Of a stretch of DNA of 9,228 nt, positions 1-6,031 are shown one piece after another; the first letter of the stretch is position 1; each line of letters opens with the position of its first letter. Source of the stretch: DATGSL01 sp964645585 (lineage in GTDB: Bacteria > Verrucomicrobiota > Verrucomicrobiia > Opitutales > T3Sed10-336); the NCBI GenBank assembly GCA_964645585.1, contig CAZYAN010000081.1, positions 1 to 9,228 of the forward strand. The letters run 5' to 3'. The notes beneath the pieces are model-generated. The model did no database searches and was not told the origin of the DNA. It was given only the letters and a program-made list of their open reading frames with translations. Made by a program: the position numbers and the translations under genes.

Positions 1-723
1 AAGCACATCCGCCAGCGGATTCCGCGCTTCGAAGCGGAGAAAGGTCCACGTCGACCGCACGCCGCCGGGGGCGGCGAACCGGCGGTCATAGTCGCGAAGT
101 GCCGCGCGCAGCATGCCGGCGGGGGTCCGCGCACGAGGCGCGGCCCCGACCCTGTGAAGTGTACGCACGAAGTCGAGTGCTGACGAGAACGTGAAGACGC
201 GCGCCTCCCAGTCGCTCCGAACCAGATCGAATCCGGCCGCCGCGATCGCTTCTTCCCACTCCTCCGGCGCCCGCCACGTCAGCGGAGAACGCCCGGGAAG
301 CACAGCCGAGAGTTCTGGCAGTGTCGGCGATGCGAAGAGTCCGGCGAGAATTCGGCCGCCGGGCCGAAGTTTTTCGCGCCAATGCTGGAAGAGACTGACC
401 GGATCGGATGCCCATTGCAAAAAACTGCTGGAAAAGATCCACTGTGCGGATATATCAGGCAAAGCGGCCGCGTCTGTGACCAGCCATTCGATATCCGGAA
501 GGTTTTCACGGCCGCGAGCCACCATTTCGGGTGAAGAATCGGTCGCGAGCAAACGTCCGTTCCAAGGGAGAAGACAACGAGTGAAAAGTCCCGTTCCGGC
601 ACCGGCTTCGATGGCTGTTCCCGCCCGTTCTTCCGGCACCCATTGAGCAAGCCATGCGGCCATGCTTCGCTGCACGAAGGCGAACGATTCGTAATGCTCC
701 GCGGCCCTGCCGAAGCTTCTCAT
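1..723 (-). CDS. bioC: Malonyl-ACP O-methyltransferase BioC (3' end cut by window edge)
   Basis: Class I SAM-dependent methyltransferase that caps malonyl-ACP as its methyl ester, so that the fatty-acid elongation enzymes can build pimeloyl-ACP methyl ester. This is the first dedicated step of biotin synthesis, in the cytosol. I read 241 codons on the minus strand from ATG at 723 to position 1 without a stop. Family members are about 250 residues, so only a few residues should be missing. The N-terminus has the BioC signature of F.RAA..YE.FA.VQ (residues 4-18). SAM motif I is EAGAGTG (39-45), followed by the acidic D61 after strand 2. The typical BioC segment S..FLQW follows at about residues 101-106, then a LRPGGRI motif. 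The start overlaps the upstream hydrolase stop as ATGA, which fixes the start and implies translational coupling. No Shine-Dalgarno motif is visible. Identification is from motifs and operon context. Confidence 0.93.
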   Translation of the reverse strand, partial: MRSFGRAAEHYESFAFVQRSMAAWLAQWVPEERAGTAIEAGAGTGLFTRCLLPWNGRLLATDSSPEMVARGRENLPDIEWLVTDAAALPDISAQWIFSSSFLQWASDPVSLFQHWREKLRPGGRILAGLFASPTLPELSAVLPGRSPLTWRAPEEWEEAIAAAGFDLVRSDWEARVFTFSSALDFVRTLHRVGAAPRARTPAGMLRAALRDYDRRFAAPGGVRSTWTFLRFEARNPLADVL

Positions 724-1322
724 GTCCAAGAGGCGGCCTTGAGCAGCTCGGCCGGAGCATGCCCCGCATCCGCAGTTCGTAGGAGTCGCGGTTCGAGGGC
801 GGCGAGTCGAGCCGCATCGAGAAGCGGATCAGCGTCGCCGACAATGCCTTGCCAGCTCGACGGCATCTTGGGCGGAACTGCCTTATTGAGCAGTTGCGAC
901 AAACCCCAGGAGAGATCGTCGCGGTCGTAGGGAAGGGACTTCGGCGGGGCGAGCGGGAGCCGTGCCCGGTGATAGAAGTCGCCCAGAGCTTGGAGCGGAT
1001 CCGATCGAAGCCGCCGGAGGAGGACGTGAACCTGTACCGACTTGACGCGGCCGCCGAGGTTATGTTCGGCGGGAAACGCGAAAAAGGGCGCCAGCAACAG
1101 AGCGGGAAGGGGAACCGTGTCGGCGTTTTTGAGTAAAAGGAACGCGCCGAGTGAATAGCCGCCGATCCGGTCGTATGAATTCCAATCAATCGCGTCGACG
1201 GCGGTCGCGGTCGGAGGAACGACGGTGTGATCGGCATCCGGAAGTGCCGCGTAAAGTTGCCCGTGGAGCCACTCGGGCGGAAGGCCCCAACCCCCAATCC
1301 ATATCCAGCGCGGTCCATTCAT
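720..1322 (-). CDS. Compact alpha/beta-hydrolase, probable pimeloyl-ACP methyl ester esterase (BioH/BioG role)
   Basis: Probably removes the methyl group from pimeloyl-ACP methyl ester, ending chain elongation and giving BioF its substrate. The 200-residue protein has an early GGWG (residues 10-13, oxyanion region, as in BioH and BioG). It has a nucleophile elbow GYSLG with Ser57, a late acid in GDADPLLD (probably Asp165) and DAGHAP with His188, which together make a Ser-Asp-His triad. E. coli BioH is 256 residues, so this enzyme is short and its lid region (about 80-155) is reduced. BioG proteins are nearer in size, but their nucleophile context differs. I therefore give no symbol. I chose ATG at 1322 because it makes an ATGA overlap with the bioF stop. 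An in-frame ATG at 1340 would add six residues and overlap bioF by 22 bp. The gene sits exactly between bioF and bioC, which supports the role. Substrate specificity is inferred, not shown. Confidence 0.85.
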   Translation of the reverse strand: MNGPRWIWIGGWGLPPEWLHGQLYAALPDADHTVVPPTATAVDAIDWNSYDRIGGYSLGAFLLLKNADTVPLPALLLAPFFAFPAEHNLGGRVKSVQVHVLLRRLRSDPLQALGDFYHRARLPLAPPKSLPYDRDDLSWGLSQLLNKAVPPKMPSSWQGIVGDADPLLDAARLAALEPRLLRTADAGHAPAELLKAASWT

Positions 1323-2482
1323 GTTCCGCGTCGCTTCCATGCCGCGAGCAAATCGACGACGCGGGCCGCGTCGCTGGAATTGAATGTTCGCGTCAAAGAA
1401 AAACGGATACGTCCGCTTCCGTCCGGTACAGTAGGCGGGCGAACGGCACCGGCGATTATTCCGTTCTCACGCAGAAACGCGGCGAGGGAAAGCAGCTGTT
1501 CATTAGCTCCGATCACGACTGGTACAATCGCCGAATCGCCATCGGAAACGTTCCATCCGCCGTCGGCGAGGCGGGAACGAAACTCCCGCGATACCGTGTG
1601 CCATTGGTGCTGTTCGGATGCCAGCTCCCCGGCACGCCGGATCGCGGCGAGCGCGGCGCCGGCCGCGATCGGGCTGAGATAAGTCGAGTAGATGAACTCG
1701 GGGGAAGTCGTGATGAGAAAGTCACGAAGGATCGGATCGTGAAAGAGCGTATAGGCGCCCTGAGAGCCGAGCGCTTTGCCAAGCGTGCCGACCAGGATGT
1801 CGATTCCGGATGCCACTTTGTGCTCTCGGGCAATTCCGGAACCGCCGGGACCGTACCACCCGGTCGCATGCGCTTCATCGACCATCAAGTAAAAGGAGTG
1901 GTGCTCCTTTAAGGCAACAATCGCGGGAAGGTCGGGCGTGTCGCCATCCATGCTGAAAACGGATTCGGTCACCACAAAACGGATACCGTCCGCCGGTATT
2001 GTTTGGAGCAATTCTTCCAAGTGGGCGATATCGTTGTGACGGTAGCGGATCAATCGCGCGCCGCTTTGGAGGATGCCGCGAATCATGCTGTTGTGAATCA
2101 GGCGGTCGGCCAGCACGACATCACCCTTTTGGGGCAGGCCGCTCAGGATCGCTTGGTTGGCGGTGTAGCCGCTGTTCCAGACGAGCCCGTGCGAAAAGCC
2201 ATGCCACTTGCAGAGTGTCTCTTCGAGTTCGCGATGAGGCGGCATGTATCCGCAAATCAGCGGCGACGCGGACGACGAGCAGCCCCATCGTTCGGCGGAT
2301 TCGCGCGCGGCGGTGACGACGGCCGGATCGTTCGCGAGGGCGAGGTAGTCGTTTCCGGCGAGATTCAGGAACGCATTGTTCCGAGACTCGGAGCGAGGCA
2401 TCGGCAACACTCGAAGCAGGCCTTGGCGCCGGCGATCGTCGAGTGTTTTGCCGAGCCGTTTTTGAAGCGATGGCGAACTCAT
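1319..2482 (-). CDS. bioF: 8-amino-7-oxononanoate synthase
   Basis: PLP-dependent alpha-oxoamine synthase that condenses pimeloyl-ACP with L-alanine, releasing CO2, to give 8-amino-7-oxononanoate (KAPA). The protein is 387 residues, the usual family length. Visible motifs are N..GNDYL.L (40-49) and the GCSSSASPLICGY substrate loop (67-79). Next come ADRLIHNSM with His130, which stacks on the cofactor, and VDEAHATG with Asp202 and His205. The Schiff-base lysine is Lys236 in GTLGKALGS. ATG at 2482 overlaps the bioD stop as ATGA, and its own stop overlaps the hydrolase start in the same way. It therefore lies in the middle of a translationally coupled block. No Shine-Dalgarno motif is seen upstream (TTTTTCTCCAC precedes the ATG). 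Related enzymes such as 2-amino-3-ketobutyrate CoA ligase share the fold, but the operon settles the assignment. Confidence 0.97.
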   Translation of the reverse strand: MSSPSLQKRLGKTLDDRRRQGLLRVLPMPRSESRNNAFLNLAGNDYLALANDPAVVTAARESAERWGCSSSASPLICGYMPPHRELEETLCKWHGFSHGLVWNSGYTANQAILSGLPQKGDVVLADRLIHNSMIRGILQSGARLIRYRHNDIAHLEELLQTIPADGIRFVVTESVFSMDGDTPDLPAIVALKEHHSFYLMVDEAHATGWYGPGGSGIAREHKVASGIDILVGTLGKALGSQGAYTLFHDPILRDFLITTSPEFIYSTYLSPIAAGAALAAIRRAGELASEQHQWHTVSREFRSRLADGGWNVSDGDSAIVPVVIGANEQLLSLAAFLRENGIIAGAVRPPTVPDGSGRIRFSLTRTFNSSDAARVVDLLAAWKRRGT

Positions 2483-3162
2483 GTGGAGAAAAAGGTCAGC
2501 GTGCGTTCAGGGTTTTCCGGGAGTTCCGCGCCGAAACGCTGGGATGCGATCAGCGGAACGGCCTCCAGCGCATCGCGGTTGCTTCGGCGAACTTCATCGG
2601 ATTGCGCCTCCACCTCGTTTAGCCACAGGCCGGCGGGTTTGCCGATTCGTTTAGCATAAGCGGCGGTCAAGCGCGCTTGATTGATCGCGCCGAGGCGGTC
2701 CGGGACGACCAGCACGATGCGGTCGGTCGTGATGGCCCGGGCAAAATCGGTCCAGTCGCGTCCGCCGCTGTCGAGCGGCACGGCAAGTCCGCCCGCGCCC
2801 TCAACAATGCGGAGATCGGCGGGCGGAAGCTTTTGCCACTGTTCGAGGAGAAGGTCGAGCGAGAATACGCTGCCCTCGGCCGCGGCCGCGGCGCACGGCG
2901 CGATCGGGAGTGGATAACGCAGCAGGGTGATCGCGCTCGCGGTTGGCAGTCGGCTGGCGCGTCGAGATGAATCGGCGTCACCTGGCTCGTTGGGCGTGCG
3001 GCCTGTTTCGACGGGTTTCACGAATTGGATCCGCATGTTCGGCCGTGCCAGCAGGCGCGCGATCGCAGCCGCCACGCGCGTTTTGCCGATGCCGGTATCG
3101 GAGCCGGTAACGAAGAAGGTGCGCGCGGCGTTGGCGATGGCAGCGGTCTCGTCGGTGGTCAT
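2479..3162 (-). CDS. bioD: Dethiobiotin synthetase
   Basis: ATP-dependent carboxylase that closes the ureido ring of 7,8-diaminopelargonate with CO2 to form dethiobiotin. The 227-residue protein has the BioD P-loop GSDTGIGKT (20-28, Lys27), the substrate-binding KPVETG (49-54) and the acidic GDADS (61-65). It also has the YPLPIAPCAAAAAEG segment (83-97) and the switch-like VEGAGGLAVPL with Glu121. All are expected for the family. The start at 3162 gives a normal N-terminus ending just before the first strand (TFFVTG). An 87-bp spacer separates it from bioB, and its stop overlaps the bioF start as ATGA. That spacer contains a 10-bp-periodic repeat that ends eight bases upstream of the start codon. 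No Shine-Dalgarno motif is seen (GGTTACCGAATCC precedes ATG). Confidence 0.96.
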   Translation of the reverse strand: MTTDETAAIANAARTFFVTGSDTGIGKTRVAAAIARLLARPNMRIQFVKPVETGRTPNEPGDADSSRRASRLPTASAITLLRYPLPIAPCAAAAAEGSVFSLDLLLEQWQKLPPADLRIVEGAGGLAVPLDSGGRDWTDFARAITTDRIVLVVPDRLGAINQARLTAAYAKRIGKPAGLWLNEVEAQSDEVRRSNRDALEAVPLIASQRFGAELPENPERTLTFFST

Positions 3163-3170
3163 GGATTCGG

Positions 3171-3201
3171 TAACCGCGAATAGGCACGAACAAACACGAA
3201 T
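3171..3201 (+). repeat. 10-bp-periodic intergenic repeat in bioB-bioD gap
   Basis: Three similar hexamers, CGCGAA (3175), CACGAA (3185) and CACGAA (3195), fall exactly 10 bp apart after TAAC. A fourth, weaker TTCGAA follows around 3203. A related sequence occurs on the minus strand at 5977-5947, with about 25 of 32 aligned columns identical and one gap. Occurrence in two spacers suggests a dispersed noncoding element. I recall similar ACGAAT-periodic sequences from spacers of many bacterial genomes, but have no way to verify that here. The function is unknown. Confidence 0.55.
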
Positions 3202-3249
3202 TTTCGAATAAGCTTCCTGGTAACAATTACAATTGGCCCTGTTTGCTCT

Positions 3250-4236
3250 TTATTTCGGGAGCGCGGCTTCAGCGCGGGCGTGGAAGCCGCGTGCGTCATC
3301 CGGTTTCAGCGGGTGAAGGCCTAGACGTTCGAGAAGCTGAAAATCCTCGGAACGCTCCGGATTTGGCGTCGTGAGAAGTTTTTCTCCAAGGAAGATGCTG
3401 TTGGCGCCGGCGAGGAAGCAGAGGGCCTGGGTTTCCGCGCTCATTTCGGTGCGGCCGGCGGAGAGGCGGACAATGCTTTTGGGCATGAGGATTCGGGCAG
3501 TGGCGACGACGCGGACGAACTCAAACGTGTCGACCGGATCGTGCTCGCCGAGCGGGGTGCCTTCGACCGGGACAAGGGCGTTGATGGGGACGGATTCCGG
3601 GTGCGGATCGAGGTTGGCGAGCTCTTGGAGAAGTTTGAGGCGATCGTCGATGCTTTCTCCCATGCCAAGGATTCCGCCGGCGCAGACCTCCAGTCCGGCT
3701 TTGCGGACATTCGCGAGGGTTTGCAAACGGTCGTCGTAGGTCCGGGTGGTGATAATTTCCGGATAGAAATCACGCGACGTATCTAAATTATGGTTATACA
3801 CCGTGCAGCCGGCCTCTTTGAGACGGGCCGCCTGATCTTCGCGCAGCATTCCGAGTGTGCAGCAAACTTCCAGGCCGAGAGCCGAGACCGAACGGACGGT
3901 TTCGAGGACGGAATCGAATTGGGCGCCATCGCGCACATCACGCCAGGCGGCGCCCATGCAGAAACGGGAGGCCCCGCCGGATTTTGCCTCGCTGGCTTTC
4001 TCGAGAATCGAGGAGGTGTCCATCAGCGGTTCAAACTCGAGGCCGGTGTGATAATGGGCCGACTGCGGGCAGTATTTGCAGTTTTCGGGACAGGCGCCGG
4101 TTTTGATCGATTGCAGGGTGCAAAGCTGGACGCCCGCTGGATCCTGGAATCGCTGGTGAACTTCCTGTGCCCGGAAGATCAGCGTGGTGAACGGGAGCTG
4201 GTAGATGTCGCGGATTTCGTCGAGTGTGTACGGCAT
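3250..4236 (-). CDS. bioB: Biotin synthase (radical SAM)
   Basis: Radical-SAM enzyme that inserts sulfur into dethiobiotin to form biotin, the last step of the pathway. The 328-residue protein has the radical-SAM triad C49-C53-C56 in CPENCKYCPQS, which binds the [4Fe-4S] cluster. The four ligands of the sacrificial [2Fe-2S] cluster are all present: Cys93 (RFCMGAAWR), Cys125 (EVCCTLGM), Cys185 (EVCAGGILGMGE) and Arg257 (VRLSAGR). YNHNLDTS (147-154), which contacts substrate, is also there. Length and order match functional BioB from other bacteria, so the enzyme should be active. An extra cysteine (Cys126) follows the cluster ligand Cys125. The gene lies 58 bp after bioA with no visible terminator between them and no clear Shine-Dalgarno motif. 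Confidence 0.98.
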   Translation of the reverse strand: MPYTLDEIRDIYQLPFTTLIFRAQEVHQRFQDPAGVQLCTLQSIKTGACPENCKYCPQSAHYHTGLEFEPLMDTSSILEKASEAKSGGASRFCMGAAWRDVRDGAQFDSVLETVRSVSALGLEVCCTLGMLREDQAARLKEAGCTVYNHNLDTSRDFYPEIITTRTYDDRLQTLANVRKAGLEVCAGGILGMGESIDDRLKLLQELANLDPHPESVPINALVPVEGTPLGEHDPVDTFEFVRVVATARILMPKSIVRLSAGRTEMSAETQALCFLAGANSIFLGEKLLTTPNPERSEDFQLLERLGLHPLKPDDARGFHARAEAALPK

Positions 4237-4294
4237 GTGAATTTGCTGTGCGTTTGGAATGGTGCTGATGGCGATGAATGGCAGCCTCGCGGGC

Positions 4295-5686
4295 TCATTC
4301 AGAATTGATTGTTGTCATGGTTTCGTTGATCGCGGCAAGAGTGCGTTCAACGAGAAAAGAAATTTCGCTGGTGGAAATCGCAATCGGCGGAACGAGGAGA
4401 AGCGAATCGCCGAGCGGGCGGAGAAGGAGAGCGTGTTTACGCGCCGTGAGGGCGACTTGGTAGCCGACACGTTTGGCGACCGGAAAGGCTTCGTCTCGAG
4501 TTCGGTCAGGAACGAGATCGAGGGCGGCGGTGAGGCCGCGCTGGCGAACTTCCGCGACCTGAGGATGCGCGGCGAAGCTTTCCCGAAGCTGTGCGCCAAA
4601 GGCGGCGATGGATTTGGAGAGGTTCCCTGAGGAAATCCGCGCATCCAGTTTTTCGATACTCGCAAGTGAAACAGCGGCGGCGAGGGGGTTTCCGGTAAAC
4701 GTGTGACCGTGAAAAAAGGCGCGAAAGCTCTCGTAGGGGCCGAGGAACGCGTCGTAGATCGATTCGCGGGTGAGCGTGGCGGCGAGAGGCAGGTAGCCGG
4801 CGGTGAGCCCTTTGGCGAGACAGAGAAAATCCGGGGTGACACCCTCGGCGGCGCAGACAAGCATCTCGCCGAGCCGGCCGAAGCCGGTGAAAACCTCGTC
4901 GAGAATCAGGTGGACTTCGTGGCGGCGGCACAGATCAGCGACTTTGCGGAGAAAACCGGGCGGTTGCTGGCGCATGCCTCCGGCGCCCTGGACAGAAGGT
5001 TCGAGGATCAGGCAGGCGGTGCGGTCGGCCTGATGGCCCAACAGGGCATCCAGTTGCTGGATACTGTCGGTGTCGTTCGCGGAAAGAATCTCCCCTGCCA
5101 GCTCGTGGCAGCGGGGGGCGGGAAATTTTTCGACAGGGAAGAACCACGGCTGGAAACGGCTGTGAAAGATGCCTGAGTCGCCGACGGCCATGGTGCCGAA
5201 AGTGTCGCCGTGGTAGCTGTTGGCCATCGAGATGACTCGCTGTTTCTCGCGGCGGCCGGTCAGCTGCCAATACTGAAAGGACATCTTCAGCGCAATTTCC
5301 ACGGCGTTTGAACCGTTGTCGCTAAAGAAGCAGCGGTTGAGATCGCCGGGTGTGATCGCGGCGAGTCCGCGTGCGAGGGCGGTTCCTTTCGGATGGCTCA
5401 AGCCAAGCATCGTCGAATGAGCCACCCGATCGAGCTGTTCGCGCAAGGCGCGGTTCAGATCGGGATCGTTATGACCGTGGACGTTGGTCCAGATCGAGGC
5501 GGTGCCGTCAAGGTAGCGGTTGCCTTCGGTGTCCGTCAACCAGCAGCCGTCACCCGATGCGATGTGGATCGGGGGCGTGGCGGTGTATTCCCGCATTTGG
5601 GCAAACGGGTGCCAGGAGTGGCTGAAGTCCCACTCGCGCAACCGTGCTTCCTCGTCGGGAGTCTTTTGTGCCACCTGTTGCCGCAT
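4295..5686 (-). CDS. bioA: 7,8-diaminopelargonate (DAPA) aminotransferase
   Basis: Class III PLP aminotransferase converting 8-amino-7-oxononanoate to 7,8-diaminononanoate. The protein has 463 residues (E. coli BioA has 429), with an N-terminal extension before DFSHSWHPFAQM (20-31). Visible features are GTASIWTNVHGH (61-72) and the phosphate-binding SDNGSNAVE (122-130). Next are SYHGDTFG (157-164) and the cofactor-pairing Asp263 in LDEVFTGFGR. The PLP lysine is Lys292 in LAKGLTAGYLP, and HGHTFTGNP (326-334) follows. This is the first gene of the operon, and a BirA-type operator lies 61 nt upstream. The amino donor (SAM as in E. coli, or lysine as reported for the Bacillus enzyme) cannot be decided from the motifs. 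The SIWTNVHGH and RVAHSTMLGL segments look closer to the Bacillus-type sequences as I remember them. No good Shine-Dalgarno motif precedes the ATG. Confidence 0.96.
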   Translation of the reverse strand: MRQQVAQKTPDEEARLREWDFSHSWHPFAQMREYTATPPIHIASGDGCWLTDTEGNRYLDGTASIWTNVHGHNDPDLNRALREQLDRVAHSTMLGLSHPKGTALARGLAAITPGDLNRCFFSDNGSNAVEIALKMSFQYWQLTGRREKQRVISMANSYHGDTFGTMAVGDSGIFHSRFQPWFFPVEKFPAPRCHELAGEILSANDTDSIQQLDALLGHQADRTACLILEPSVQGAGGMRQQPPGFLRKVADLCRRHEVHLILDEVFTGFGRLGEMLVCAAEGVTPDFLCLAKGLTAGYLPLAATLTRESIYDAFLGPYESFRAFFHGHTFTGNPLAAAVSLASIEKLDARISSGNLSKSIAAFGAQLRESFAAHPQVAEVRQRGLTAALDLVPDRTRDEAFPVAKRVGYQVALTARKHALLLRPLGDSLLLVPPIAISTSEISFLVERTLAAINETMTTINSE

Positions 5687-5747
5687 GAATTCGTCCCGCC
5701 CCGAAAAATGGGTGCAAGGTTCGGCGATGCAAAGGAAAGCTGAGATG

Positions 5748-5781
5748 ATTGTTAAGGCAAAAGTGCGATCACCTTAACAAT
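5748..5781 (-). promoter_or_regulatory. Probable BirA (biotin repressor) operator
   Basis: Perfect 10-bp inverted repeat, ATTGTTAAGG (5748-5757) and CCTTAACAAT (5772-5781), separated by 14 nt. The established BirA box is about TTGTAAACC, N14-15, GGTTTACAA, with TTGTTAAC variants in other lineages. Arm sequence, arm length and gap all fit, and the site lies 61 nt upstream of bioA, the first gene of the biotin operon. A TTGACG hexamer (minus strand, 5788-5783) abuts it as a possible -35, but I see no convincing -10 at 17 nt, so the promoter itself is not called. The inferred role is that biotinyl-AMP-loaded BirA represses the operon by blocking RNA polymerase. The birA gene is not in the window. 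Confidence 0.85.
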
Positions 5782-5880
5782 TCGTCAACAAACGGCGCGA
5801 ATGTCTTGGCGATGCCTAGTGAAAAACGTCGCGAGTACGACGGCAGGGCTGGAATGGCGCTAGCACGACAAAGAGTGGCC

Positions 5881-5907
5881 GCGGCTTCCAGCCGCTACTT
5901 CCGCCTG
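5881..5907 (-). repeat. REP-like hairpin element, copy 1
   Basis: On the minus strand, CAGGCGGAAG (5907-5898) is followed directly by TAGCG, which runs into a perfect hairpin with arms GCGGCT and AGCCGC around a GGA loop (5895-5881). The same CAGGCGGAAG ... TAGCG plus 3-nt-loop hairpin plan occurs at 9145-9184 with a different stem sequence. No uridine run follows, so this is not an obvious terminator. It could be a short palindromic repeat of the REP type. Two copies in one window are suggestive only. Confidence 0.45.
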
Positions 5908-5946
5908 ACAAAGCCGGCAAGACACCGCTTCCACGCTTCGCTTTGG

Positions 5947-5977
5947 ATTCAAGCTTGTTTGGTGCCATTCGCGGCTA
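5947..5977 (-). repeat. Second, diverged copy of the TAACCGCGAAT-type intergenic element
   Basis: On the minus strand this reads TAGCCGCGAAT, then GGCACCAAACAAG, then CTTGAAT. It aligns to 3171-3201 with one 1-nt gap in each sequence. The first 11 bases match at 10 positions, and GGCAC and the terminal GAAT are shared. The periodic CACGAA units are degraded here, so this may be a decayed copy. It sits 56 nt downstream of the oxidoreductase stop, and it is oriented opposite to the first copy. Confidence 0.4.
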
Positions 5978-6031
5978 GGCTGAGTTTCGGCAGCCGCGCC
6001 GGCGCCTGGGCGATGCGCGCTTACCGGCCGC

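Larger units (their letters stand above)
5687..6031. other. Intergenic spacer between oxidoreductase gene and bioA
   Basis: A 345-bp stretch between two genes on the same (minus) strand. I see no coding sequence in it. The open frames crossing it are extensions of shadow frames without recognisable protein features. It holds the BirA-type operator (5748-5781), the hairpin repeat (5881-5907) and the TAGCCGCGAAT element (5947-5977), each listed separately. The last 54 bases before the oxidoreductase stop are GC-rich, with a GCGCCGGCGC palindrome but no T-run. I therefore cannot call an intrinsic terminator for the oxidoreductase gene here, and read-through toward bioA is possible. Confidence 0.7.

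Noticed and set aside
1151..1912. 253-codon open frame on the plus strand opposite bioF and the hydrolase
   Set aside because: It is a shadow of bioF, with a low-complexity Arg/Ser-rich product and no start signal.
3175..3210. CRISPR-like array suggested by regularly spaced CRCGAA units
   Set aside because: The units are only 6 bp with 4-bp intervals and there are no cas genes. This is far too small for repeat-spacer structure.
3219..3233. TTGTAATTGTTACC on the minus strand in the bioB-bioD gap as a second BirA site
   Set aside because: No complementary half-site occurs 14-15 nt away. Only half of the dyad is present.
5881..5895. Hairpin GCGGCT-GGA-AGCCGC as terminator of the oxidoreductase gene
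   Set aside because: It has a 6-bp stem with no following U-tract and lies 137 nt from the stop codon. It fits the dispersed hairpin element better.
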